A stretch of 64,000 nucleotides of DNA from Streptococcus mitis bv. 2 str. SK95 (lineage in GTDB: Bacteria > Bacillota > Bacilli > Lactobacillales > Streptococcaceae), in contig NZ_AFUB01000023.1 of NCBI RefSeq assembly GCF_000222705.1, forward strand, positions 124,001 to 188,000, written 5' to 3'. The translations under genes were made by a program, and so were the position numbers. A model generated the notes under the pieces. It searched no databases. It was not told where the DNA came from and worked only from the letters and a program-made list of their open reading frames with translations. Every line of letters starts with the position of its first letter. Position 1 is the stretch's first letter. Shown one piece after another: positions 51,094 through 59,736 of the stretch.

Positions 51094-51885
51094 TTAAAAT
51101 AATAATAATTGCTTCTTTGGTTGATAGTTCATCCAAAGAACTTCCGTTCTCGGTAGTCCTTTCTCTGCAGTCGCCGAGAACTCCACCCTTTCCCAATTTG
51201 ACAAGCGTTTATTATACAAGTCGCTATCATATCCACTCAGAAGAACGTTAGCTTTGGACTGATTCAATATTTCTAATAGTTCTTCGTGGTCACGGTCATC
51301 CATTTCTACTGAATATTGCTTTCTCGTCCTCGTGCTAAGGACGTAGGGAGGGTCTACATACATGCAGACATCTTCCCGACTATATTTCTGTATCAGTTCA
51401 ATGGCTGGCCGACATTCAATCTGAACATGCTTTAATCGCAATGTCATTTCTTGGACTAACTCGGGCAGATCATTCCAATGTTTGACTGCGTAGGCTCGTT
51501 CTCTGCCGTTAATATCCATTTTCCAACCAGATTTTTCAATATTTCGAAAGCCGTGGCTCATAACAGAGCGTATGACAAAATTCAGCGCTTTATCAATCTC
51601 ATTCTCTGGTCGGACTTCCCAAACATTATCATAAATCCTTCGGCTGTAAGGGGTCAGAAAGATTTTTTTGGCCAGCGCCTCAGGTTCCTGTTGTATCACC
51701 TGAAAAAGATTAACCACATCATCATTTAGGTCATTAACTGTCTCAATAGCGCTAGTTTTTTTAGTAAACAATACCGCACCACTACCAAAATAGGGTTCTA
51801 GGTAGGTTTTGTGTTCAGGTAATAGTTCTACTATCCTACCAGCAAGATTCCACTTGCTACCTGGATATCGTAAAAGAGATTTCAT
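51094..51885 (-). CDS. DNA adenine methyltransferase (Dam/D12 class)
   Basis: The 263-residue enzyme has the SAM motif LEPYFGSGAVLF, the leading RYPGSKWN and the catalytic DPPY (VDPPYVLSTR), the D12-class N6-adenine order. Length and layout match solitary phage Dam enzymes that methylate GATC or similar sites to avoid restriction or to control replication. No restriction endonuclease is near. Confidence 0.9.
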   Translation of the reverse strand: MKSLLRYPGSKWNLAGRIVELLPEHKTYLEPYFGSGAVLFTKKTSAIETVNDLNDDVVNLFQVIQQEPEALAKKIFLTPYSRRIYDNVWEVRPENEIDKALNFVIRSVMSHGFRNIEKSGWKMDINGRERAYAVKHWNDLPELVQEMTLRLKHVQIECRPAIELIQKYSREDVCMYVDPPYVLSTRTRKQYSVEMDDRDHEELLEILNQSKANVLLSGYDSDLYNKRLSNWERVEFSATAEKGLPRTEVLWMNYQPKKQLLLF

Positions 51886-51888
51886 ACA

Positions 51889-53472
51889 TCACCCCGGTAC
51901 ATATTCAGCTGGTCGCACTCCTGCCGGCAATCGCCAGCCATTCGCAGCAATGCGATCAATCATATTTCTAGCGTGGTCAAATTGCCACATACCAACATCC
52001 TTGAAGCCACGACCTTCTAAGAATCGAATCTGCTTTGGTGTCGTTAAACCTTCTGATTGTCGCTTGTGCAATCTGTCTAAGTATAATGCAGCTTTTCCGG
52101 CGTTGCCGATTTCATCAGGAAGTATGCCGTATTTCTCAAGCGCTTTAATTTGCTTGTCACTAGCAGGCGCCATTTCCCATCCAAAATTGGGCACATAGTT
52201 CGACAAGTCTTCAGCATGGATAGACATTTCAAATTGCAATGGATCCACTAACTTGCGTTTACGCTTGCGCATTTCTTCCAATTGTTTTGCCAAAGCCTCC
52301 TCACGCTGTGCGACGACGTCCTCGGTTGCCTTGACTTCCATATCTTCGAGGTCAAGCATAACACCAGTTTGCTCTTCCATGTTCTCAACCATTTTCTGAG
52401 CAACTTCTGGAGTCTCACAGATTAAGTGAGCTGGCCGGCATAGTTCGTGGCGTTCAGTATGCCAGAGGAAGTCTAGCAAGAGCAATTCTTTCTTGCCTGG
52501 ATACAAACGAGTCCCGCGCCCTATCATCTGGCTATACAGCGCTCGTACCTTAGTAGGCCTTAGCACAACAACGCAGTCTACTGACGGGCAATCCCAGCCT
52601 TCAGTCAATAACATCGAATTACAAAGTACATTGTAGCGGTCTTTCTCAAAGTCTTCTAAAACATCCGCACGGTCCTTGGACTCTCCATTGACTTCAGCAG
52701 CGCGAAAACCTTTTGCGTTTAGAATATCTCGAAACTTCTGTGAGGTCTTCACCAAAGGCAAGAATACGACTGTCTTGCGGTCTGCACATTGCTTGGCCAT
52801 TTCATCTGCTATCTGTTCCAGATATGGATCCAGTGCCGTTCCGACATCGCTCGCTTTGAAATCACCAGCTGACATACTGACGTTTGTTAAATCCAAGCTG
52901 AGCGGTATTGTCAAGGCCTTAATTTTAGATAGATACCCTTCCTGGATAGCTTGAACTAGCGAATACTCATAAGCTAAGCTGTCGAAGTAAGAACCAAGGT
53001 TCTTCATATCTCCGCGGTCAGGCGTTGCAGTTACTCCCAATACATTCGATTGTTCAAAATAACCAAGGACACGTTGATAACCGTCTGAAATAGCGTGATG
53101 AGCTTCGTCAACCACAATCGTATCGAACCAGTCAGGAGGAAATTGACTAAGTCGCTTCTCTCTCTGCATCGTCTGAACAGAACCAACTACAACACGATAC
53201 CATGAACCGATAGAGGTATTCTCAGCTTTTTCTAAGGCCGTGCCGAGTCCTGTCGCAGTCTTGAGCTTGTCGCTAGCCTGCTCTAAAAGCTCTGACCTAT
53301 GAGCAAGGACAAGCACACGCTTGCCCTCTTTCACTTGGTCTTCAATGATTTTGGAGAAGACGATTGTCTTTCCACATCCTGTAGGCAATACTAAGAGCGT
53401 GCGCTTGCGACCTTTAGCCCATTCAGCTTGAACAGCCTCCCGTGCTTCCTGTTGATAAGGTCTTAATTGCAT
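51889..53472 (-). CDS. DEAD/DEAH-box (SF2) helicase
   Basis: The 527-residue helicase has Q-motif-like RPYQQEA, motif I LPTGCGKT, motif II VDEAHH, motif III TATPD, motif V-like LTEGWDCPS and motif VI QMIGRGTRLYPGK. The C-terminal 120 residues form a small helical accessory domain. It has AGGAGG upstream and lies 3 bp before Dam. It likely acts in phage replication or recombination. Confidence 0.92.
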   Translation of the reverse strand: MQLRPYQQEAREAVQAEWAKGRKRTLLVLPTGCGKTIVFSKIIEDQVKEGKRVLVLAHRSELLEQASDKLKTATGLGTALEKAENTSIGSWYRVVVGSVQTMQREKRLSQFPPDWFDTIVVDEAHHAISDGYQRVLGYFEQSNVLGVTATPDRGDMKNLGSYFDSLAYEYSLVQAIQEGYLSKIKALTIPLSLDLTNVSMSAGDFKASDVGTALDPYLEQIADEMAKQCADRKTVVFLPLVKTSQKFRDILNAKGFRAAEVNGESKDRADVLEDFEKDRYNVLCNSMLLTEGWDCPSVDCVVVLRPTKVRALYSQMIGRGTRLYPGKKELLLLDFLWHTERHELCRPAHLICETPEVAQKMVENMEEQTGVMLDLEDMEVKATEDVVAQREEALAKQLEEMRKRKRKLVDPLQFEMSIHAEDLSNYVPNFGWEMAPASDKQIKALEKYGILPDEIGNAGKAALYLDRLHKRQSEGLTTPKQIRFLEGRGFKDVGMWQFDHARNMIDRIAANGWRLPAGVRPAEYVPG

Positions 53473-53482
53473 CCCTTACCTC

Positions 53483-54091
53483 CTAGAATTGCCCAGCTTG
53501 GTATCCAGCTTGTGCTTGTGGCTGTTGTGCAAAATTCGGCTGTTGCGGTTGTTGGTAGGCTGGTTGCTGATAGTTTTGGTTACTTCCATTTTGAGGATAA
53601 CTATTTTGGTTAAGCAGATTAGGACGAGTATTTAGTTGTTTTGTTACATCAACTTCATCTGCATATACCATAAAGCCTATATCGTTGTATTCATTCCCAT
53701 TGGTAGAAATAGCTTTTTTTACATTACATACCCCTACAGAATTCAATACTGCATTCCAGTCCATTTTTAAAGGCTCTCCATGTTTTTTTAAACCAATTGC
53801 ACCAAAGAATGCAGATAACATACCTTCTGTGCGAGAATGAAGGAATAAATTATAAGTTATTTCCTTTTTATCTCCTTCCATATTCAAAATACTCAAAGTT
53901 ACAACCGCTTTGTTACATGGAGGGAGTGGATTTTTACTTCTCGAATTCGGATTCGGTATATGTCGCTGACGTTCAATTTTAGTTACCGTAAACCAGTATT
54001 CTCCGGGTTCTAAAAGTACATATGAAGAATCTTGGACGATTTCATCTTCCCATCCGAATTCACGCTCAAAATTATTGTATTGTTGTGTCAT
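53483..54091 (-). CDS. DUF669 single-stranded-DNA-binding-like protein
   Basis: The 202-residue protein has the DUF669 pattern: LLEPGEYWFTVTKIERQRH, FLHSRTEGMLSAFFGAIGLKKHGEP, then a Gln/Asn/Pro-rich tail (residues 160-202), like the acidic or flexible tails of SSB proteins. It probably binds single-stranded DNA in partnership with the recombinase ATPase upstream. Confidence 0.8.
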   Translation of the reverse strand: MTQQYNNFEREFGWEDEIVQDSSYVLLEPGEYWFTVTKIERQRHIPNPNSRSKNPLPPCNKAVVTLSILNMEGDKKEITYNLFLHSRTEGMLSAFFGAIGLKKHGEPLKMDWNAVLNSVGVCNVKKAISTNGNEYNDIGFMVYADEVDVTKQLNTRPNLLNQNSYPQNGSNQNYQQPAYQQPQQPNFAQQPQAQAGYQAGQF

Positions 54092-54104
54092 GTTGATTTC
54101 TCCT

Positions 54105-54843
54105 TTAAGCTAAAATAGTAATTTTTTTGTTGCTAGCAAGTTCATTTTTTAAATAATTTGCGATGCTTTCGACGGCTTCTAATTTCCATTTTCCCCCATC
54201 CTGCTTCAAAGAGCGCAAGGCTCGCCGATTTGTTGATGCGGAAGACGAATTGACTAGCAGGCTGCTCTACTTCGTTGAAAGTACGATATGGTCGCAAGGT
54301 TACTGGATTTGGAGTTTTAGCTTGTGCTAGGCTTGCTACACCATCGCGAACCGTAGCCATTTGACTGATGCCATTGTCCTGTACTTCTGCACCTTTTTCG
54401 ATTTTCAAATGGCTAGCAAAATCCAAAACCAAATTACGGTCTGCATCATCGATAAACATAGACTGCAGCATAATATTGAATTCTTCCTGGTCGCGCCAAT
54501 TGCTAAAAGGAATAACTGGAACGGTTGCTTTTACAGATACGAGCTGAGGACGTTTGCCATTTTCAAAATCAACTTGATCATATACAGATACTTTTTGGAA
54601 ACTGTCCACGACAACTACAAGTTTACGATCACTGATGAAATCGTTATCTGATTTGAGATAGTCAACTAGACTTTTGAGTGTCTGAAGCTCAAGGATAGGT
54701 GCGTACTTACGAGGGTTAAGTTCCTGTAAGTCATATTCATTGCTATCAAAATATTCCTTCCCAGTTTCTGAACGAATAATTTTATTTTCTTTACTCGCTA
54801 GTTCGACTGCGTATGATAATGCATCTTTAATATTTTCTGTCAT
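54105..54843 (-). pseudogene. DUF2303 (YfdQ-like) protein with a late frameshift
   Basis: The frame from 54843 runs 233 residues and ends in a run of basic residues (EIRSRRKHRKLFKK). If one G is removed from a G-run at 54197-54193, reading continues as GKWKLEAVESIANYL, NELASNK and so on, and stops at 54105, directly before the ribosome site of the next gene. That gives 245 residues with the expected DUF2303 end. So the gene is probably intact in its relatives and off by one base here. The family occurs in phage recombination modules; function unknown. Sequencing error must be excluded. Confidence 0.75.
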
Positions 54844-54845
54844 GG

Positions 54846-55271
54846 TTAGTTACCTGCTTTCTTTTGATTGTAATCAATGATTTTAGATTTTTCCTGTTGT
54901 TCCACTTTTTCAATGAGTTCGCCAGTGTCGGTTCTCATATCTCCGTTGTCATCAAAGTAAGTCTGACCTGGGATGCCGCTCTTGAGCTCATTTGCGTGAA
55001 TTTTACCAGTGTCGTCGCGACCGACAATGACAGTTGTTGCAACACCTTTCTGCGGTGCTAAAGTAGATTTGACTTCCATACCTGTTTTTACGACAGTACG
55101 TTCATCGTCTGTTGACATCGTTAGTATGATAGTAACCTTGCGAGTCGCTTTAGCTTCTGTATTGAGATCCAGAATATTCTCAAGGACTTTTTCAAGTTCT
55201 TTGTCAACCTTTTCTTGTAAGGCTGTATTTGCGATTTTTGACAAATCAATTTTAATAGTTTTATCTTTCAT
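54846..55271 (-). CDS. phage protein annotated elsewhere as replication terminator
   Basis: The 141-residue acidic protein starts KDKTIKIDLSKIANTALQEKVDKELEKVLENILD and has a beta-rich middle (RKVTIILTMSTDDERTVVKTGMEVKSTLAP). Proteins like this are often named replication terminator protein in Gram-positive phages, but I know no proof for the function. It sits in the recombination cluster with Sak4-like ATPase and DUF2303. Confidence 0.65.
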   Translation of the reverse strand: MKDKTIKIDLSKIANTALQEKVDKELEKVLENILDLNTEAKATRKVTIILTMSTDDERTVVKTGMEVKSTLAPQKGVATTVIVGRDDTGKIHANELKSGIPGQTYFDDNGDMRTDTGELIEKVEQQEKSKIIDYNQKKAGN

Positions 55272-55322
55272 AGATACTCCTTATTATATTTTGCTATGAT
55301 TTCTAATTCCCAGAATCTACAT

Positions 55323-56435
55323 CTAGAAGGGCAGCTCAGGATCTGCTCGCACTTGGTTTTGAATAACTTCCATAGTTGCCTGCCAATGTGCGACAATCAT
55401 ATCCCAGTAATCAGGAGGGAAGTTTTCAATTGGCGTGCCCAGCGGAAAGTGACCTCGTATGTATGCAACTTTTTGGAGCTCTTCTTCTGTCACGTTACCT
55501 TGAGACATGAGGTCCGTCAAACTCTTTGGCAAGTTCGCGTGATACTGTCTAGGAGTTACCTGTGGTTCGCTAGGAGCTTCATTTTGAGGCTTTTCAGCCA
55601 CCTGTGACATATCGAGAGGCAATTCTTCTTGAACTTGCTCAGGGGCTTGCTGAACAGCCTGCTGAGATTTTGGAGCGACTGTCTGTGGTTGTGGCTGTTG
55701 TGTATGCACTTGCTGATTCGCAAAGATATGAGCAATCCCTGCATAATGGAACGGTAATTCATCAGGTAATTCATGTCGGTTCTTGGCATCCCAAGCCGGT
55801 CGATGATTGGTGTACATCACGCGCTCACCACCCTGCGCCTTTTTCTTGCCGTTCTCGGCCGTCATGACTAAGGTCTTGTAATTGGCAAATAGAACCATGT
55901 CCGCCCATTCTTTCACTAGTGGAGCAGTCTTAGAGCCTGTCTTTTGACCAAGTTTCAATTCATATCGGTCGTATGACCCCATCTCATCTGGCTGTTCAAA
56001 CTTCTTAATTTGAGCGTGTGCAGTCAATACCACGTTGATGCCCATATCAACCAAGTCAGAAAGACTATTCAAGAAACGTCCCATTTCTTCTTGGACATAG
56101 GTATAACCCTTACCCCATCCGAAATCTTCAATCCCTTTCTTGCCATGCTGAGCGCAGACATCGGCGACCGCCATGGACTCCGCCCAGTCGATTGTATCAA
56201 TGACGAGCGTCCCGCACTCGGTCGGATTGGCTTTGATAAAAGCAATCTCATTGATGAGCATGGTCCAGCTGGTCGGCTTGTCTAATCTAGCTACATCCAT
56301 GTTATCTGTCGAGCCTTCCGTATCAATGAAGACAGCATTTGGGAATTCAGCTGCAAACGTAGACTTGCCAATTCCTTCAGGACCATAAATAACAACTTTT
56401 TGAGCTCGTGCTCGTTTTCCTCTTGTAATTTGCAT
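55323..56435 (-). CDS. Sak4-like RecA-fold ATPase (AAA_24)
   Basis: The 370-residue protein has Walker A YGPEGIGKSTFA near the start, TEGSTDNM, Walker B TLVIDTIDW and VVLTAHAQ; this is the small RecA-like core of Sak4-type phage recombinases. The C-terminal 110 residues are Gln/Pro-rich with a helical end. It likely works with the DUF669 SSB in single-strand annealing. Confidence 0.85.
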   Translation of the reverse strand: MQITRGKRARAQKVVIYGPEGIGKSTFAAEFPNAVFIDTEGSTDNMDVARLDKPTSWTMLINEIAFIKANPTECGTLVIDTIDWAESMAVADVCAQHGKKGIEDFGWGKGYTYVQEEMGRFLNSLSDLVDMGINVVLTAHAQIKKFEQPDEMGSYDRYELKLGQKTGSKTAPLVKEWADMVLFANYKTLVMTAENGKKKAQGGERVMYTNHRPAWDAKNRHELPDELPFHYAGIAHIFANQQVHTQQPQPQTVAPKSQQAVQQAPEQVQEELPLDMSQVAEKPQNEAPSEPQVTPRQYHANLPKSLTDLMSQGNVTEEELQKVAYIRGHFPLGTPIENFPPDYWDMIVAHWQATMEVIQNQVRADPELPF

Positions 56436-56437
56436 GT

Positions 56438-56782
56438 TTAGTCATCCTCCAATCCATTTGCCAACATAGCAAGAAACTTTTTGAACGACTCAGATTTTGA
56501 ATTCTCGGTTTTGTCTGTTAAATCTTCCGGTTCTTCACCGTCAAGTGTTTTAAGCTCATACGTTGCAGTCACTTCGAGCAATTCACAATTTAATGCATTC
56601 GCTAGTTTTGTAAAATCTTCAATTTGTACTTTTGTCGCTTCAACTTCATTTTTAGCAGCACGTTTCAATCTTTCTGTATATTCTGCTGAATAAGCAAGAG
56701 TTTGTTCTTTGCTTTTATATTTCGATAAAAAGTCACCTGTTTTTTTGTTACGAAATACAATAAAAGTTTCTGTTTTTTTCAT
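56438..56782 (-). CDS. small acidic phage protein
   Basis: The 114-residue protein (FIVFRNKKTGDFLSKYKSKEQTLAYSAEY...; acidic EEPEDLTDKTENSKSESF) lies between the two ATPase genes with normal ribosome site AAAGGAG. No known domain is recognised. Confidence 0.6.
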   Translation of the reverse strand: MKKTETFIVFRNKKTGDFLSKYKSKEQTLAYSAEYTERLKRAAKNEVEATKVQIEDFTKLANALNCELLEVTATYELKTLDGEEPEDLTDKTENSKSESFKKFLAMLANGLEDD

Positions 56783-56801
56783 GATTGTTCTCCTTTAGTT
56801 T

Positions 56802-58127
56802 TTAAAATCCACCTTGCCATGTAGCCGATGCTGCAGCGTTTGCTACCCCACTTACTAAACTGTTTTGAGCAGCAAAAACAAATTTTTCCGGCTTCACGCT
56901 ATACCCGTCTTCAATCAGGATGCTACATTCGTCTCCTGTTGATACCCGTGTCGCGATTGCTTGCAAACCTTCTTGTTCAAGCCATGCGCCAAATTCTTGC
57001 AAGGTCTGCTGATCCATTTGCTCCAGCTTGTCAATCAAGACAAATCCACATTCTGGCTTCAATTTGCGCACGATTGCAGTAGCAACTTGCAGCTGCTGAC
57101 TACCAGACATGTTATCCCAGCGCTGGCCAAGATAGAGTAATTCGCCGTCATCCACGGACAAGCCAGGCAACGGTAAATCTGCATTGGTGAGCAAGTCTGT
57201 CTTCTGCTTGCGGATGTCAGCAATCACATTATCAAGTTCCTTGTATTGCTCGCGATAACCCTTAGCATCTTCTTCGGCTTTATCCTTGTCCAGATTAGCA
57301 CGCACTTTACGATTAATTTCGTCAATCTCTGCGATGTTGTTTTCAATCTCCTCAGTTGATTCATCGAGAAGATCCATGGCATCGGTATTTGCGATAGCCA
57401 AGTCTTGAGCTAACTGACTTTCTTTTTCTTTGGCATCGGCCAGCAATTGCTCCAGACGTTCAACCTCTGCAGTTGCTGAAGCGTGTTGACTCCGGATAGA
57501 TACTAAGTTCTGACGCTTACGAGCATTCTCGCCATTCTTAGCAAGGATGGCCTGTTGTTGTTGGATAAGCTCAGAGATAGAGACTAGTTCTTTCGGCGCA
57601 TCTGGATAGTAAGGTTGTTCTTTCGCGAACTTTTCCTTTTGGTCAGCAATCACACCGATTGCGTGGCGCTCATCATATTTGGCTTTCTCCTGCATTTCCA
57701 GTTCAGCCAATTGCGGACCAACTCCGATGATTTGCAGCAAGGTCTTCGCTTTCTCTTTGCTGGTCTGCTCCATGAATTTTGGCAAGTTGATAGCTAGTTC
57801 TTCCACGAAGCTATCCAACAAGTTTTGTCCTGCTTTATTACCGCTTGGATCGATGACTTTGAGCGTGCTATTCTTACCGCTACGTTCTACAATCAGGCCG
57901 TTTGAGAGCGTGATTTTAAGACTCGGCGGTATCGTGCTACCTTCACGCTGAGCTTGGCTAGGTTTGTACTTATTACCTCCTAACGCCCAAGCAATAGCGT
58001 CCAACACGCTTGTTTTCCCTTGGTTGTTGTTTCCACCGACGATGGTCAGACCAGTTGCAGACGGCTCTAGTTTGACCGCTTTAACACGCTTGACGTTTTC
58101 GATTTCTAGTTTATTGATTGTTACCAT
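56802..58127 (-). CDS. SMC/RecN-like AAA ATPase of phage recombination module
   Basis: The 441-residue protein starts with VTINKLEIENVKRVKAV and the Walker A GGNNNQGKTSVLDAIAWALGG, has a coiled-coil middle (about 160-310), then the ABC signature-like MSGSQQLQVA and Walker B FVLIDKLEQMD. This is the RecF/Rad50 type fold seen in phage exonuclease partner genes, but no SbcD-like nuclease is next to it. AAGGAG upstream. Confidence 0.8.
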   Translation of the reverse strand: MVTINKLEIENVKRVKAVKLEPSATGLTIVGGNNNQGKTSVLDAIAWALGGNKYKPSQAQREGSTIPPSLKITLSNGLIVERSGKNSTLKVIDPSGNKAGQNLLDSFVEELAINLPKFMEQTSKEKAKTLLQIIGVGPQLAELEMQEKAKYDERHAIGVIADQKEKFAKEQPYYPDAPKELVSISELIQQQQAILAKNGENARKRQNLVSIRSQHASATAEVERLEQLLADAKEKESQLAQDLAIANTDAMDLLDESTEEIENNIAEIDEINRKVRANLDKDKAEEDAKGYREQYKELDNVIADIRKQKTDLLTNADLPLPGLSVDDGELLYLGQRWDNMSGSQQLQVATAIVRKLKPECGFVLIDKLEQMDQQTLQEFGAWLEQEGLQAIATRVSTGDECSILIEDGYSVKPEKFVFAAQNSLVSGVANAAASATWQGGF

Positions 58128-58130
58128 CTT

Positions 58131-58328
58131 CTACTCCTTAACTAGCCCTTCCGGCGGTTGCACGTCATAAGTAAATTGCTTATCTGAATTTCTCAGGTTC
58201 ATCCGTGCGACATTGTTAGCTATTTGCTGACGATCTTTTTGTTTCATTTCAGCGTGGTCATCTAGTTTATTTACTAGCGACCACAGGACGATTCCGATGA
58301 TTGTTACCAGATAAATGTATTCCATCAT
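58131..58328 (-). CDS. 65-residue membrane-anchored phage protein
   Basis: One N-terminal membrane helix (YIYLVTIIGIVLWSLVN) followed by a charged tail. 4-bp overlap with the upstream gene. Function unknown. Confidence 0.6.
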   Translation of the reverse strand: MMEYIYLVTIIGIVLWSLVNKLDDHAEMKQKDRQQIANNVARMNLRNSDKQFTYDVQPPEGLVKE

Positions 58329-58519
58329 TTTACATTCTCCTTTTCTTTGTAGATTGCTACAATTTTTTCAAGATCAGCAATACGCTGATTGGCATTTTGA
58401 AGTTTTTCCTGTGATTCAATCAGTGATTGATTGAGGTCCAGAGCGACCTCTTTCCAGTCGAGATTGGTTTCTTCGACCTCTTCCGAAAAGTAGTTTTTAA
58501 TTCTTGCTAGTAGGTTCAT
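58325..58519 (-). CDS. 64-residue coiled-coil phage protein
   Basis: Starting at 58519 (MNLLARIK) gives an ATGA overlap with the previous stop; a longer frame to 58564 is less likely. The protein is helical with heptads (NQSLIESQEKLQNANQRIADLEKIVAI). Function unknown. Confidence 0.55.
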   Translation of the reverse strand: MNLLARIKNYFSEEVEETNLDWKEVALDLNQSLIESQEKLQNANQRIADLEKIVAIYKEKENVK

Positions 58520-58788
58520 CCGACTGACCTCATTTTCTTGCTTTTCACCATTTCTTTTTTCCAATCTCGACTGCCTCTGTATTTCAGGTAGGCATCAAAA
58601 CCTTTAATCGTGACAAGTTGGCCATCATTCCTAAGATGCTTCTGTTGGCTAGGTAGCTTCTTCATCTCGCGTCTCATGTCTCCCGCTTGTCGCTTTGAGC
58701 ATCCAAAGATGTGTTCTAATTCTTCATCATTAGCAGAGACTTTTTCAATAATCACATCTTTGATTCTTACAATTTCAACTGCTTCCAT
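58516..58788 (-). CDS. small DNA-binding-like phage protein
   Basis: Start 58788 is fixed by AAAGGAG; 90 residues. NDEELEHIFGCSKRQAGDMRREMKK is a helix-turn-helix-like region, followed by a short beta-hairpin (GQLVTIKGFDAYLKYRG) and a basic end. It resembles excisionase or MerR-like minimal DNA-binding proteins, and may be the phage excisionase or an early regulator. Confidence 0.6.
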   Translation of the reverse strand: MEAVEIVRIKDVIIEKVSANDEELEHIFGCSKRQAGDMRREMKKLPSQQKHLRNDGQLVTIKGFDAYLKYRGSRDWKKEMVKSKKMRSVG

Positions 58789-58830
58789 TTTTGCTCCTTT
58801 CGTGTTATAATTCAATTAGTTATTTTGATT

Positions 58831-58859
58831 AGCGCCTGACTTCTGTTAGGTGCTTTTTT
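58831..58859 (+). terminator. plus-strand terminator opposing the early operon
   Basis: Ten-bp stem AGCGCCTGAC / GTTAGGTGCT followed by TTTTTT on the plus strand, antisense to the leftward operon. No plus-strand gene precedes it, so it may stop antisense transcription toward the repressor. Confidence 0.5.
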
Positions 58860-58862
58860 GTG

Positions 58863-59054
58863 CTACTCAATCCCATAATCTTCAATAACCTGAAGAATGA
58901 AACTGTTTGCTCGTGGACCTTTTGTCGTCCCACTTAGAATGTTTGTTACTTCCTGTCGCTTAAAGCCGTAAGCAACCGCTAGAGTTGTCTTTTTAATGCC
59001 TTTCTCTTTTAAGAAAGCATTAACCTTTTCACGACCGTTTGCGATATCTGGCAT
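58863..59054 (-). CDS. Cro-like helix-turn-helix regulator
   Basis: The 63-residue protein has an HTH (TTLAVAYGFKRQEVTNILSG) and lies first in the leftward operon, opposite the CI-type gene. AGGAGGAACGC upstream. It is expected to act in the lytic switch. Confidence 0.8.
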   Translation of the reverse strand: MPDIANGREKVNAFLKEKGIKKTTLAVAYGFKRQEVTNILSGTTKGPRANSFILQVIEDYGIE

Positions 59055-59067
59055 ATGCGTTCCTCCT

Positions 59068-59310
59068 TTTTACACTTTATGTAAATAAGAAACAACTAAA
59101 TTTTTAACTATTTTTCTGCATTACACTTGACAACTCACACCAAATTGGCTAAAATGAAAGCATAATAAAAACAATGATAAATCTATAAATACCGTTCGCC
59201 AAAACATTTTTATAATTTATTTTCTTAGTTGTTTTTTTAGTTATTTCTTACTTACAAAAAACATTTTACACCATTTGGGATAATTAGACAATCTTTTTAC
59301 ACCAAATTTG
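59068..59310. promoter_or_regulatory. lysis-lysogeny operator region between Cro-like and CI-like genes
   Basis: This 296-bp gap (59055-59350) has no gene but repeated motifs. ACACCAAATTGG-type sites occur at 59137-59148, 59268-59278 and 59299-59310; related TTACAC sites occur near 59070 and 59121. A large imperfect inverted repeat has arms AAGAAACAACTAAA (59087-59100) and TTTAGTTATTTCTT (59236-59249). A leftward promoter TTGTCA-17-TAGTTA is possible near 59132-59105. These are probable CI and Cro operators. Confidence 0.6.
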
Positions 59311-59350
59311 TTAAATTTTTTTGTAATGTCTTAGAAAGGTTGATTTAACA

Positions 59351-59734
59351 ATGTTTGAGACATTTGAAAAAATTAAAGAATTAGCAAAAAAGCGTGGAAA
59401 AGCTCTTGGGCAAGTCGAAGAAGACTTGGGTTATGGCAGAAATACACTGTATAAGATAAAAAACTCTACGCCAAATGCTGAGCGTATCGCAGAAATTGCT
59501 AACTACTTCAACGTATCCACCGATTATTTACTCGGACGGACAGATAATCCTGCTATTGCAAAGGATAACAAGGAAAATGCATATCTTGGTCCAGCTGAGA
59601 CTGAACTTGTCGCAGTGTTCAGAAATCAGACCCAGAACATGACCGAGGAAGAAAAGGTTCGTTTTAATAAGGCGATTGAAAGCTTGATGGTAACTGCTAA
59701 AACCCTGATGGACGATGACAGTAAGTGGAGGTAA
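59351..59734 (+). CDS. CI-type repressor (XRE family)
   Basis: The 127-residue protein has an N-terminal HTH (LGQVEEDLGYGRNTLYKIKNSTPNAERIAEIANYFNVSTDYLLGR) and a helical C-terminus, without the LexA-like self-cleaving domain. Repressors of this sort are removed by a partner metalloprotease of ImmA type, which is the next gene. AAAGG precedes the start. Confidence 0.88.
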   Translation: MFETFEKIKELAKKRGKALGQVEEDLGYGRNTLYKIKNSTPNAERIAEIANYFNVSTDYLLGRTDNPAIAKDNKENAYLGPAETELVAVFRNQTQNMTEEEKVRFNKAIESLMVTAKTLMDDDSKWR

Positions 59735-59736
59735 TT

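Noticed and set aside
51083-51196. 38-residue N-terminal extension of the primase-helicase
   Set aside because: It overlaps the Dam gene and has no ribosome site; the GTG at 51082 has AAAGGAG.
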